Shown here piece after piece: positions 24,589 to 33,298 of a DNA stretch of 64,000 nt. Every line of letters starts with the position of its first letter. The first letter of the stretch is position 1. The translations under genes were made by a program, and so were the position numbers. Under the pieces are notes generated by a model. It ran no database searches. It was not told the origin of the DNA and worked only from the letters and a program-made list of their open reading frames with translations. Origin of the DNA: Massilia sp. PAMC28688 (GTDB lineage: Bacteria > Pseudomonadota > Gammaproteobacteria > Burkholderiales > Burkholderiaceae_D); contig NZ_CP080378.1 in the NCBI RefSeq assembly GCF_019443445.1, positions 2,232,001-2,296,000 on the forward strand. Direction: 5' to 3'.

Positions 24589-26172
24589 TTACTGCGGCTT
24601 GTAAGTGACTTTCAGATTAAAGCTCGCCGAAGTGTAGCCCTTCAGCAGCACGTAGACATCGCCGTTGGCCGTCATGCTCACCGTGCACGCCTCGGTGGCC
24701 GTCGACCCATCCGACTTGCAAGTGTAGGAAGACGTCGTCGCAGCATAGGTCTTGCGCACGTACAGATCCACGTCGCCGGTGCCAGTCGTCTCTGCCTTGA
24801 GCGTGCCGCCGGCACCGACCTTGAACGGACCGAACGAACGCGTGGCGCCGGTGGCCAGGGTGCCACTGAAGTTCTCCACCCGCGATGCATCGGGAATGCC
24901 TGGCCCGTCGCTGCCCAGCTCCATCGCGAACGAGGCCGCCAGCTTGGCGAACTTGAGCGCGTGTGCGGCCTGGCTGCCCATGTTTGCATACGTGTCACTG
25001 GCCGTGTGAATGCGCGGGTTGGACTGGCGCATCGTCGTTTCAAACGGCATGGACGCGGCGTAGCCCTGCGCCGTCCACGAAGCATGGTCCGAACAGCCAT
25101 AGCCGCAGCGGTCGTAGCCGACGGTCAGCCCAGGCTGGTAGGTGGCAATCAGCCGGGCCACGAAATCATTTTGGGCCGCGTTGGTGTAATCGGTATAGAT
25201 GTAAATGTCGCCGGCAGAGCCCTTGTAGTTGGTCATGTCCAGCTGCATCACGCCCACCACATTGACGTTGTTGGCCTTGTAGTTCTGGGCAATGGCCTGG
25301 GAGCCGCGCAAGCCCACCTCCTCGGCCGCATAGGCCATCATCTTGATGGTGCGGCGCGGCTTGTAGCCGCTGGCGATCATGGCGCGCAGGGCTTCGGTCA
25401 TGCTCGCAATGCCGGAGGCGTCGTCATCGGCGCCGGGCGCACGCGTGGTCTCGCCAGTGCCGGAGCCGGCAGTCGAATCAAGGTGGCCGCCCAGCACAAT
25501 CACTTCCGCTGCATTGTCGGTGCCATTGATGGTCAGGATCACGGATTTCTGGTTGTAGCCAGCATGCGCAAACTGGGTAACGCTGATATCGCTGCGGCCG
25601 GATGCCATGCCCGCCCACTTGCTGCGCAGCCAGTTCGACGCGTCGGTGCCCCCCGTGGTCGTATAGAAGCGGTTGACAAAGGTGGACAGGTCGTTGATCG
25701 TCGTGGTGATATTGCTCGCCTGCATTTGCGACAGCACGGGCGACACGAGGCTCTGGTTGTCGATCACATAGGATGGTGCCAGCGCAGCCATCGGCTGGGG
25801 CGCCGACATCCTGGCCAGCGAGCGCTTGCCCTCGGCTTCGCTGACGTGCGCCATGAAGCCGCCGCACCGCTTGAGCTCGTGGTGGATCTTTTCGCTCAGC
25901 TTCATCATCTGGTCCTCATCGACCTGCACCAGATGGACGCGCTCGGTCGCCGCCGACATCGCGCTCGGCTCATTGGTGCGCAGCACCTGGCTTTCACGGG
26001 CCATCACGTGGGGTGCCACTTTTTTCAAGTGCGCGTAGGCTGCGTCGCCCACGGTGATCCAGGTTTTCTTCGACGCTGCCTGTGCCATGCCGCCAGCGAA
26101 CAGGCCCGCCAGCATGACGGCAACTATTCCCGCCACCGGTGCCCGGTGTCCAACACGCTTCTGCTTCTCCAT
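24589..26172 (-). CDS. Secreted M28 zinc aminopeptidase with C-terminal PPC domain
   Basis: The 527-residue protein has a signal peptide (about 1-32, AQA-A), an N-terminal domain at about 36-115, a catalytic M28 domain at about 140-415 and a pre-peptidase C-terminal (PPC) domain at about 430-527. Predicted zinc ligands and catalytic residues in the Vibrio aminopeptidase pattern are His230 (GGHLDS), Asp249 (GADDDASG), Glu284/285 (YAAEEVGLRGS), Asp312 (QLDMT) and His389 (IHTASD). A cysteine pair in DRCGYGCSDH is typical. It should release N-terminal residues from peptides outside the cytoplasm. The N-terminal domain is probably a propeptide and resembles the protein encoded at 26436-26777. A TetR-operator-like palindrome lies about 190 bp upstream. 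Confidence 0.92.
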   Translation of the reverse strand: MEKQKRVGHRAPVAGIVAVMLAGLFAGGMAQAASKKTWITVGDAAYAHLKKVAPHVMARESQVLRTNEPSAMSAATERVHLVQVDEDQMMKLSEKIHHELKRCGGFMAHVSEAEGKRSLARMSAPQPMAALAPSYVIDNQSLVSPVLSQMQASNITTTINDLSTFVNRFYTTTGGTDASNWLRSKWAGMASGRSDISVTQFAHAGYNQKSVILTINGTDNAAEVIVLGGHLDSTAGSGTGETTRAPGADDDASGIASMTEALRAMIASGYKPRRTIKMMAYAAEEVGLRGSQAIAQNYKANNVNVVGVMQLDMTNYKGSAGDIYIYTDYTNAAQNDFVARLIATYQPGLTVGYDRCGYGCSDHASWTAQGYAASMPFETTMRQSNPRIHTASDTYANMGSQAAHALKFAKLAASFAMELGSDGPGIPDASRVENFSGTLATGATRSFGPFKVGAGGTLKAETTGTGDVDLYVRKTYAATTSSYTCKSDGSTATEACTVSMTANGDVYVLLKGYTSASFNLKVTYKPQ

Positions 26173-26362
26173 TATTTTTCCTTTTTTTTATAAGCCGGGC
26201 TGATTGCCCACTGCAAGGGCGGAACAAGGCGTGCTGGCCCAATGCCGCCATTCCAAAAGCCGCCCCATGGCGGTACCCTGTCTGGAATGCATGCGACCTG
26301 CCTCGGCAAGTCATTGGAAAAAAGATTATCACGGCAAACTGGGCGCACAATGCATGTGTCTG

Positions 26363-26381
26363 ATTAGACCGACAGTCTAAT
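26363..26381. promoter_or_regulatory. Palindrome resembling a TetR-family operator
   Basis: ATTAGACCGACAGTCTAAT is a 19-bp inverted repeat (7-bp arms, 5-bp centre). The TAGAC-N5-GTCTA form is like operators of TetR-type repressors. It lies upstream of the M28 aminopeptidase gene, and a TTGTTC/TCTAAT pair on the minus strand overlaps it. No TetR-type regulator gene is in the window. Confidence 0.5.
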
Positions 26382-26435
26382 TCTGAACAAAATCAACCAC
26401 TTACAACCTTTGTGTGCGTGCAGAATGGGGCGATA

Positions 26436-26777
26436 TTACTTTGACTCCTGTCCCTGGAAGCCAAGCCCGGGCTGCTCGAGTGCTGCCAGGCCCGCCGCCT
26501 CGCTGTCATGAAGCATGAACCGCTCGCCAGGGCGCAGCCGGCGGTGCAGGGTGGCCGCAATGTCCGGCACATCGCGCACATGCACTTCGATCAGGTACAT
26601 CGCCTCGCCCGACCCCGGCACCAGGGCGGCGCGGTTGCCCCGTATGGTGACCTGGTGGCCCCCGGCCTTGAGCGCCGCAAACGCGGATTCGCCCACCGTC
26701 AGCCAGCCGCTGGGCGGGGCGCCCGTCGTAGGAGCGGAAGTGATCAGCAATGTCGTTGCCATGGTCAGCCTCTCCAT
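26436..26777 (-). CDS. Stand-alone homologue of the M28 aminopeptidase N-terminal domain
   Basis: The 113-residue protein has no convincing signal peptide. Residues 25-37 (WLTVGESAFAALK) match the aminopeptidase segment WITVGDAAYAHLK in 8 of 13 positions. Residues about 61-96 (YLIEV, LH..L, GERFMLHDSEAAG) follow the aminopeptidase HLVQV, IHHEL, GGFMAHVSEAEG in the same order. It is therefore essentially the peptidase N-terminal domain alone, encoded upstream on the same strand. A regulatory or inhibitor-like role would be inference. ATG at 26777 has GGAG 7 nt upstream; ATG 26762 is also possible. Confidence 0.7.
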   Translation of the reverse strand: MERLTMATTLLITSAPTTGAPPSGWLTVGESAFAALKAGGHQVTIRGNRAALVPGSGEAMYLIEVHVRDVPDIAATLHRRLRPGERFMLHDSEAAGLAALEQPGLGFQGQESK

Positions 26778-26888
26778 CTTGGTCTCCAACTTTCTGTTGG
26801 AAAAGCTTACCGCGCACTGTTGAGTCCGGAGCACTGGCGGTGACAGGAGTTTGCGGCACCTCAAACGTTCTCAGGTATAGTCGCCAGC

Positions 26889-28310
26889 ATGCAGACATCG
26901 GCCACGTTTATTCAGCAGGCAGCCATGGGCCGGGTGGCCGTGGACGTCACGCGCCACACCGTCCTGTTGCCGCCCCATGTGCATGTGCCGTATGAAGGCA
27001 GCGATCCGGCTGTCGCCGCCAGCTTCAGGCACGGTTTTGCCCCATCCTTCGGTTCCGGTATTGCCCTGCGCGAAAAGCTGGCTGACGGCACGCTCGTATT
27101 CTATTGCCTGACCGATCGCGGCCCCAATGGCGATGGCCCCCAGGTGCCGGGCCCGGATGGTGCCTTAATGGACAGCAAGCTGTTTCCCGCGCCCAATTTC
27201 ACCCCCTCCATTGGCGTTCTGCAAGTGGATGCGCATGGCGCCGCACTCGTGTCCAGCCTGCCCATCCGTATGTCGGCCACGCAGCCCGTGTCAGGCTTGC
27301 CGCTGCCGCCCGGGACGTTGGGCAACTCCGCCGAAATCCCCCTGCACGACAGCCTGCGCTTCGAGGACGCCGGGCGGCCCATGTTCCACGCCGGCGGGAT
27401 CGACAGCGAAGCCATGGCCTATGATCGGGTGCGCGGTATGCTCTGGATCACGGACGAATACGGCCCCTTTCTGCTGCAAATCGATCCTGCCACCGGATTG
27501 GTACAGGCTCGCTACGGCCCGGGCCACGGCCTGCCTTCAATCCTGGCCCGGCGCCGCGCCAATCGCGGCATGGAAGGCATGGCGCTCGATCCTGCCAGCG
27601 GCCGGATCCATGCTTTCCTGCAAAGCCCGCTGAGTGGCGACAGCAAGGATGTCGAGCGCTATGCCCGATTTTTGCGGTGGGTGGAATTCGATCCCGCCAG
27701 TGGGGCCACGGTGCGCATGCTGGCTTACCCGCTCGAAGCGGCCGCATTTGCGGGCGGCAAGACCGGTCACGCCAAGCTGGGCGATATGGCGCCCCTGGGC
27801 GACGGCAAGTTCGTGGTCATCGAACAGGCCCAGGGCTCCGATGGCCGCATGTTCCATCACCTGGTCATGGTGGACCTGGCCGGCGCCACCGACATCGGCG
27901 CTGCCGCCTGCAATCCCCACACTGCCGACCTCGAGCACAGCAGCCTGGCCGGTGAGGCCGTCAACGGGGCCAGCTGGGCACAGGTGATTCCACTGAAAAA
28001 GACGTTGCTGCTGGACTTGAACGCCCTTGGCTGGACGGCCGAGAAGGCCGAAGGACTGGCCCTGGTTGATGGGCGGACCCTGGCCTTGACCAATGACAGC
28101 GACTTCGGCATGCAGACCCGGGTGTACGACGCGGCCGGGCAGGAATTGCACGAAGATGTCACGCAGTTCGAAGCCGACAGTGCCGGCCACATCGTGGCCG
28201 GGAGCGCCAGGGCTCATGTGGTGCGGGTGGCGCCGGCCGAGCCGGACGCGGGCGTCTTCAGCCTGTGGCTGCTCCGCTTTGAGCGGCCCCTGCTGGACTA
28301 CGCGGTCTGA
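26889..28310 (+). CDS. Phytase-like/esterase-like beta-propeller protein
   Basis: The 473-residue protein fits the esterase-like activity of phytase family: a beta-propeller with FYCLTDRGPNGDGP near 80, GGIDSEAMAYD near 170, WITDEYGPFLLQID and MEGMALDPASGRI, and the terminal LALTNDSDFGMQ strand. These motifs contain the acidic residues expected to bind metal. Activities reported for relatives are phosphatase- or esterase-like, and the substrate here is unknown. No signal peptide is visible with this start. It diverges from the small N-domain-like gene (111-bp gap) and ends directly against the convergent PagL gene. Confidence 0.75.
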   Translation: MQTSATFIQQAAMGRVAVDVTRHTVLLPPHVHVPYEGSDPAVAASFRHGFAPSFGSGIALREKLADGTLVFYCLTDRGPNGDGPQVPGPDGALMDSKLFPAPNFTPSIGVLQVDAHGAALVSSLPIRMSATQPVSGLPLPPGTLGNSAEIPLHDSLRFEDAGRPMFHAGGIDSEAMAYDRVRGMLWITDEYGPFLLQIDPATGLVQARYGPGHGLPSILARRRANRGMEGMALDPASGRIHAFLQSPLSGDSKDVERYARFLRWVEFDPASGATVRMLAYPLEAAAFAGGKTGHAKLGDMAPLGDGKFVVIEQAQGSDGRMFHHLVMVDLAGATDIGAAACNPHTADLEHSSLAGEAVNGASWAQVIPLKKTLLLDLNALGWTAEKAEGLALVDGRTLALTNDSDFGMQTRVYDAAGQELHEDVTQFEADSAGHIVAGSARAHVVRVAPAEPDAGVFSLWLLRFERPLLDYAV

Positions 28311-28844
28311 TCAGAACGGACGCGCCACCCGCAGCACCAGGAAATTGGCGCCGCTGTTGGGACGCTTGATGCCGCCATTGGAAAAATGCTGCACCTTGAG
28401 CGAGGCATCCCAGCCATTGTTGAACACGTAGCCCACCCCCAGATGGTCGCCGAACTGGAAGGCGGTCGACAGCCTGCTGCCATCGTTGTCATACAGTGCC
28501 GACAGCAAATGGTAGCCAATCGCCCCTTCCCCATACCAGCCCCGGGCGCTGTCACGCTGGAAGCGGAATGTGGGCGTGACGCCGATGTCGGTGATGTGCT
28601 GATTGTCGCCCGGCACATTGCGGTAGGCCGTGCCGCGCCACTGCGCGATGGAAAAATCCCAGTGCGCCGCAATGTGGGTGCCGTTGGATTGCCACATGGG
28701 GCGGCCCCACGGCACCTGCACGCTGGCGCGGACCATCTGTACCCGGGTGCCGCTGCCTGCTTCCAGGGCGGCGTGCTCGACAGCGGCAATGGCAGGAAGG
28801 GAGAGCAGCGAGGCGAGCAGGGCAGGGATGGTCAGAAAGCGCAT
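28311..28844 (-). CDS. pagL: Lipid A 3-O-deacylase PagL-like outer-membrane protein
   Basis: The 177-residue protein has a signal peptide (about 1-20, IAA-V) and the alternating strands of an eight-stranded outer-membrane barrel. The C-terminal motif VQHFSNGGIKRPNSGANF holds the His-Ser pair of the PagL active site and the protein ends in an aromatic residue (RPF), as outer-membrane barrels do. PagL removes the 3-O acyl chain of lipid A, altering surface charge and immune recognition. Its stop directly abuts the convergent esterase-like gene. Confidence 0.87.
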   Translation of the reverse strand: MRFLTIPALLASLLSLPAIAAVEHAALEAGSGTRVQMVRASVQVPWGRPMWQSNGTHIAAHWDFSIAQWRGTAYRNVPGDNQHITDIGVTPTFRFQRDSARGWYGEGAIGYHLLSALYDNDGSRLSTAFQFGDHLGVGYVFNNGWDASLKVQHFSNGGIKRPNSGANFLVLRVARPF

Positions 28845-28906
28845 GAGAGAGGTGGTTCGTTGTGTATGTAATAATGACTAGCCATTGTACTGGGCTTGGC
28901 AAAAAC

Positions 28907-29812
28907 ATGAATGCACGCGATAACTCAACAGTGTTGGCTTTCCTCGGCACCGGCCTGATGGGCGCGCCCATGGTGCGGCAGCTGCTGCAGGCCGGCTTGT
29001 CCGTCCGGGTGTGGAACCGTACCGCGGCCAAGGCCGACGCCCTGCGCGCGGCAGGCGCCGTGCCTGCTTCCACGCCGGCCCAGGCCGTCGAGGGCGCCGC
29101 CGTGGTGATCAGCATGCTCGACAACGGTGCCGTGGTGACGCAGGTGGCGGCGGCGGCGCTGGCCGGCCTTGCGCCGGGCGCCCTGTGGATCGACATGAGT
29201 TCGACCGCCCACCAGGAAGCGCTTGACCTGCACCAGGCGCTTGCCGCGCACGGCTGCGCCTTCATGGATGCACCGGTTTCCGGTGGCGTGGCCGGGGCCG
29301 AAGCCGCGACCCTTGCCATCATGGCCGGCGGCAGCGCCGACGACTTTGCGCGCGCGCAACCGGTACTGGCCTGCATGGGCCGTGCCACGCTGGTCGGCCC
29401 CACCGGCAGTGGCCAGATCGCCAAATTGTGCAACCAGCTGATCGTGGGCGGAACCCTGAATATCGTGGCCGAAGCGCTGCTGCTGGCGCAGGCGGCCGGG
29501 GCCGATCCGGCCGCCGTGCGCCAGGCGATGCGGGGCGGGTTTGCGGAAAGCCGCATCCTGGAAGTGCATGGCCAGCGCATGCTGGAGCGAAACTTTGTGC
29601 CGGGCGGCCAAGTGCGCAGCCAGCTCAAGGATCTGCGCAACGTCCTCGCTGCAGCGGCCGAGGCTGGTGTCGTGCTGCCCGTCGCTTCCCTCGTGACGCA
29701 GACTTATGCATCGATTGGCGCCACCCACGCCGGCGCCGACCAGTCCGCCGCCTTGCTGGCGCTTGAGCAGATCAATCCCGGCATTGTCCTGGGCGGCCAG
29801 GGCCGTGCCTAA
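28907..29812 (+). CDS. NAD(P)-dependent beta-hydroxyacid dehydrogenase (3-hydroxyisobutyrate dehydrogenase family)
   Basis: The 301-residue protein shows the N-terminal Rossmann motif AFLGTGLMGAPMVRQLL, a substrate-binding DAPVSGGVAGAE segment, and the catalytic lysine in GQIAKLCNQLIVGG. Family members oxidise 3-hydroxyisobutyrate or reduce tartronate semialdehyde or succinic semialdehyde; the sequence does not decide which. The start at 28907 is chosen as it places the Rossmann motif near the N-terminus; 28862 is an in-frame alternative. It converges on the M20 hydrolase gene with a 4-bp overlap. Confidence 0.88.
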   Translation: MNARDNSTVLAFLGTGLMGAPMVRQLLQAGLSVRVWNRTAAKADALRAAGAVPASTPAQAVEGAAVVISMLDNGAVVTQVAAAALAGLAPGALWIDMSSTAHQEALDLHQALAAHGCAFMDAPVSGGVAGAEAATLAIMAGGSADDFARAQPVLACMGRATLVGPTGSGQIAKLCNQLIVGGTLNIVAEALLLAQAAGADPAAVRQAMRGGFAESRILEVHGQRMLERNFVPGGQVRSQLKDLRNVLAAAAEAGVVLPVASLVTQTYASIGATHAGADQSAALLALEQINPGIVLGGQGRA

Positions 29813-31002
29813 GCCAGGGGCAGGCTCATCTCTGCCAGCCTGACCCAGAAACTGGCGCCGATCGGCAGCAGGTTGTCATTGAAATCGTAACTGGCATTAT
29901 GCAGCTGGCATGGACCCAACCCATGCCCGCCCTCGCGGTGATCGCCCTCGCCATTGCCGATGAAAACGTAACAGCCCGGCTTGGCCTGCAGCATGAAGGC
30001 AAAGTCTTCCGCCCCCATGGTCGGTTCGGTATTGGTATCGACCCGCTCGGCACCGACCACGGCCTTCATCGCCTCCACCGCAAACGCCGTCTCCCTTGGA
30101 TGATTGATGAGGGGCGGGTAGTTGCGCTTGAACGTGAAGTCCACCGTGGCGTTGAACGCCGCCGCAGTGTGGGTGGCAATGTCCTGCATGCGCGTTTGCA
30201 GCAGGTCCAGCACGTCGGTGCTGAAGGTGCGCACGGTGCCGCTCAGCACGGCTTCGTCGGGAATCACATTGGTGGCGCTGCCGGCATGGATCTGGGTGAT
30301 CGACAGCACGGCCGTTTCCAGTGGATTCTTTTCGCGCGACACGATGGTTTGCCACGACTGGGCAATCTGCACCGCCACCATCACGGGATCAATGCCCCGG
30401 TGCGGCTGGGCGGCATGGCAGCCCTTGCCTTTGACGACGACATGGAACTCGTTACTTGACGCCATCATGGGCCCTTCCACCACGCCAAAGCTGCCGGTGG
30501 CGATGCCGGGCCAGTTATGCATGCCATACACGGCGTCCATCGGGCACTGGGTAAACAGGCCGTCATCGATCATGCGGCGCGCACCGGCGCCGCCTTCTTC
30601 GGCCGGCTGGAAAATCAGGTACACGGTGCCGTCAAAGTTGCGGTGGGTCGCCAGGTGGTGGGCCGCGCCCAGCAGCATGGCCGTGTGGCCGTCATGGCCG
30701 CAGGCGTGCATCTTGCCCGGGTGGCGCGAGGCATGGTCGAAGCTGTTAATCTCTTGCATGGGCAGGGCATCCATATCGGCGCGCAGGCCGATGGCGCGGC
30801 TCGAATGGCCATTCTTGACGATGCCCACCACGCCCGTCACCCCCAGGCCGCGGATGACCGGAATGCCCCACTCGGTCAGCTTGGCAGCCACCACATCGGA
30901 GGTGCGCTGCTCTTCGTAGCATAGTTCCGGATGGGCGTGCAGGTCGCGGCGGATCTGCTGCAGCTCCGACTGGAAAGCAATGATCGGTTCGACGAGTTTC
31001 AT
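29809..31002 (-). CDS. M20 family amidohydrolase (hippurate/N-acyl-amino-acid hydrolase type)
   Basis: The 397-residue metallo-hydrolase contains RRDLHAHPELCYEE, RADMDALPM, the metal-binding HACGHDGHTAMLLGAA, FQPAEEGGAGAR with the catalytic Glu, and a C-terminal GAEDFAFM motif. Together these indicate a two-metal M20D amidohydrolase of the HipO/IAA-amino-acid hydrolase type, cleaving N-acylated amino acids in the cytoplasm. ATG 31002 has GGAG 6 nt upstream. A 205-bp gap separates it from the divergent molybdopterin enzyme. Confidence 0.92.
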   Translation of the reverse strand: MKLVEPIIAFQSELQQIRRDLHAHPELCYEEQRTSDVVAAKLTEWGIPVIRGLGVTGVVGIVKNGHSSRAIGLRADMDALPMQEINSFDHASRHPGKMHACGHDGHTAMLLGAAHHLATHRNFDGTVYLIFQPAEEGGAGARRMIDDGLFTQCPMDAVYGMHNWPGIATGSFGVVEGPMMASSNEFHVVVKGKGCHAAQPHRGIDPVMVAVQIAQSWQTIVSREKNPLETAVLSITQIHAGSATNVIPDEAVLSGTVRTFSTDVLDLLQTRMQDIATHTAAAFNATVDFTFKRNYPPLINHPRETAFAVEAMKAVVGAERVDTNTEPTMGAEDFAFMLQAKPGCYVFIGNGEGDHREGGHGLGPCQLHNASYDFNDNLLPIGASFWVRLAEMSLPLA

Positions 31003-31207
31003 GGTGTTCTCCAATGATGCCGGCATCTTAGTAACGGAATGTTAACCCATTTGGCGCGCTTTTGTAGCACGTTCGCGGCAGCCCGGCCGCCTTCGCACCG
31101 ACTTTGCAGCGTTGCGTATTGAGCCGTTTCAAGGACAGTGCATGATGTTCTCTCGAAGAATCGTTTACAGTAGCAGCTTCGCCTGACGATTTTTCCGGAT
31201 TGCCGCA

Positions 31208-33286
31208 ATGACCACTACCCAAGTGCGGGGCACTTGCCCGCTCGACTGCCCCGATACCTGCGCCCTCTTGATCACGGTGGAGGATGGCGTGGCGACCGAG
31301 GTCAAGGGCGACCCGGACCATCCCACCACTGCCGGCGTGCTGTGCACCAAGGTATCGCGCTTTACCGAGCGCACCTACCACGCCGACCGCCTGCTGTACC
31401 CAATGCGGCGCGTGGGCAAGAAGGGGGAGGGCAAGTTCGAGCGCATCAGCTGGGATGCCGCCATTGCCGAAATTGCCGACAGGCTGGGCGCCATTGCCGC
31501 CCGCGCGCCCCAGGCCATTTTGCCGTACAGCTATTGCGGCACCATGGGCCAGGTCCAGGGCGAGTCCATGTCCATGCGTTTTTTCAACCAGCTGGGCGCT
31601 TCGGCGCTGGACCGCACCATCTGCGCCAATGCCGGCTTTTACGGCTACCGCTACACCATCGGCGCCACCATCGGCACCGACATCGAACAATTCCAGGATG
31701 CCCGCCTGATCATCATCTGGGGCGGCAACCCGATCGCGTCGAATCTGCACTTCTGGATGCGGGCCCAGGAAGCAAAGCGGCGCGGCGCCAGGCTGATCGC
31801 CATCGATCCCTACCGTTCGCTGACGGCTGAAAAATGCCACCAGCATATTGCCCTGCTGCCCGGCACCGACACGGCGCTGGCGCTGGGCATGATGCACGTA
31901 CTGATCCGCGACGGCCTGGTCGATGAGGAGTACATTGCCGCCCACACCATTGGCTACGAGCAGCTCAAGGTCCGCGCCGCCGAATGGACGCCGCAGCGGG
32001 TGGCCACCACCTGCGGCATCAGCGTGGACGAAGTGCTTGGCCTGGCACAGGAATATGGCGCCACGGCGCGCCGCGGCGAGCCGGTCGCCATCCGCGTCAA
32101 TTACGGCGTGCAGCGCGTGCGCGGCGGCGGCATGGCCGTGCGCAATATCAGCTGCCTGCCCGCGCTGGTGGGCGCCTGGCGCCATGCGGCCGGCGGCGTG
32201 CAGCTGTCTTCGTCCGGCACGTTCCCGCTCAACAAGGCCGTCATGCAGCGCCCCGACCTGCTCAAGGGGCCGGTGCGCACCATCAACATGACCACCATCG
32301 GCGACGACCTGCTGAGGGACACGTCGCCGGAATTCGGCCCCAGGATCGAAGCGGTCATCGTGTACAACGCCAACCCGCTGGCCATTGCGCCGGACTCGGC
32401 AAAGGTCATGCAGGGCTTCCAGCGTGACGACCTGTTTACCGTGGTGCTGGAACACTTCCAGACCGACAGTGCCGACTATGCCGACATCCTGCTCCCGGCC
32501 ACCACCCAGCTCGAGCACCTGGACGCGCACCATGCCTACGGCCACCTGTACATGATGGCCAACAATCCCGCCATTGCGCCCCTGGGCGAGAGCAAGCCCA
32601 ACACGGAAATCTTCCGCCTGCTGGCCGCCCGCATGGGCTTTACCGATCCGTGCTTTGCCGAAAGCGACGATGAACTGGCCGCGCAAGCGTTCAACCGGCA
32701 GCATGAACGCGCCGTGCATTTCGACTGGGAGTCGCTCAAGCAAAAAGGCTGGCAAAAGCTGGCCGTACCAAGCGCGCCCTTTGCCGATGGCGGCTTTCCC
32801 ACGCCCTCGGGCAAGTGCGAATTGTATTCCGCGTCCATGCTGGCCGACGGCCTCGATCCACTGCCGGCCCATATTGCGCCGTACGAATCGGTTGCCAGCA
32901 ATCCGGCACTGGCGGCAAAATACCCACTGGCGATGATCTCCCCGCCGGCGCGCAACTTCCTCAATTCGACCTTTGTCAATGTCAAGAGCCTGCGCAGCAC
33001 GGAAGGCGAGCCGCACCTGGACATCCACCCGGACGATTGCGCGCCGCGCGGCATCGTCCACGGCGACATGCTGCGTATCTTCAATGACCGCGGCAGCTTC
33101 GTGGCCAGGGCGCGCGTCACCACCAAGGCCCGGGTCGGGCTGGTGGTGGGCCTGTCGGTGTGGTGGAAGAAGTTGTCTACCGATGGCAAGAACGCCAACG
33201 AAGTGACCAGCCAGGCCCTGACCGACATGGGGCGCGCGCCCACGTTCTACGACACGCTGGTCCAGGTTGAAAAATTGGCAGCTTAG
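31208..33286 (+). CDS. Molybdopterin-dependent oxidoreductase, catalytic subunit
   Basis: The 692-residue protein has an N-terminal [4Fe-4S] motif (Cys10, Cys14, Cys18, Cys46), followed by the molybdopterin domains. Features include ICANAGFYGYRY, IIWGGNPIASN, GTDTALALGMMHVLI and a C-terminal molybdopterin-dinucleotide-binding domain (SPPARNFLNSTFVN, HPDDCAPRGIVHGDMLRI). There is no twin-arginine signal, so it should be cytoplasmic. No electron-transfer or cofactor-insertion subunit gene is adjacent; the next gene, 12 bp away, encodes an unrelated lipoprotein peptidase. The substrate cannot be read from the sequence. Confidence 0.9.
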   Translation: MTTTQVRGTCPLDCPDTCALLITVEDGVATEVKGDPDHPTTAGVLCTKVSRFTERTYHADRLLYPMRRVGKKGEGKFERISWDAAIAEIADRLGAIAARAPQAILPYSYCGTMGQVQGESMSMRFFNQLGASALDRTICANAGFYGYRYTIGATIGTDIEQFQDARLIIIWGGNPIASNLHFWMRAQEAKRRGARLIAIDPYRSLTAEKCHQHIALLPGTDTALALGMMHVLIRDGLVDEEYIAAHTIGYEQLKVRAAEWTPQRVATTCGISVDEVLGLAQEYGATARRGEPVAIRVNYGVQRVRGGGMAVRNISCLPALVGAWRHAAGGVQLSSSGTFPLNKAVMQRPDLLKGPVRTINMTTIGDDLLRDTSPEFGPRIEAVIVYNANPLAIAPDSAKVMQGFQRDDLFTVVLEHFQTDSADYADILLPATTQLEHLDAHHAYGHLYMMANNPAIAPLGESKPNTEIFRLLAARMGFTDPCFAESDDELAAQAFNRQHERAVHFDWESLKQKGWQKLAVPSAPFADGGFPTPSGKCELYSASMLADGLDPLPAHIAPYESVASNPALAAKYPLAMISPPARNFLNSTFVNVKSLRSTEGEPHLDIHPDDCAPRGIVHGDMLRIFNDRGSFVARARVTTKARVGLVVGLSVWWKKLSTDGKNANEVTSQALTDMGRAPTFYDTLVQVEKLAA

Positions 33287-33298
33287 AAAGGACGCAGC

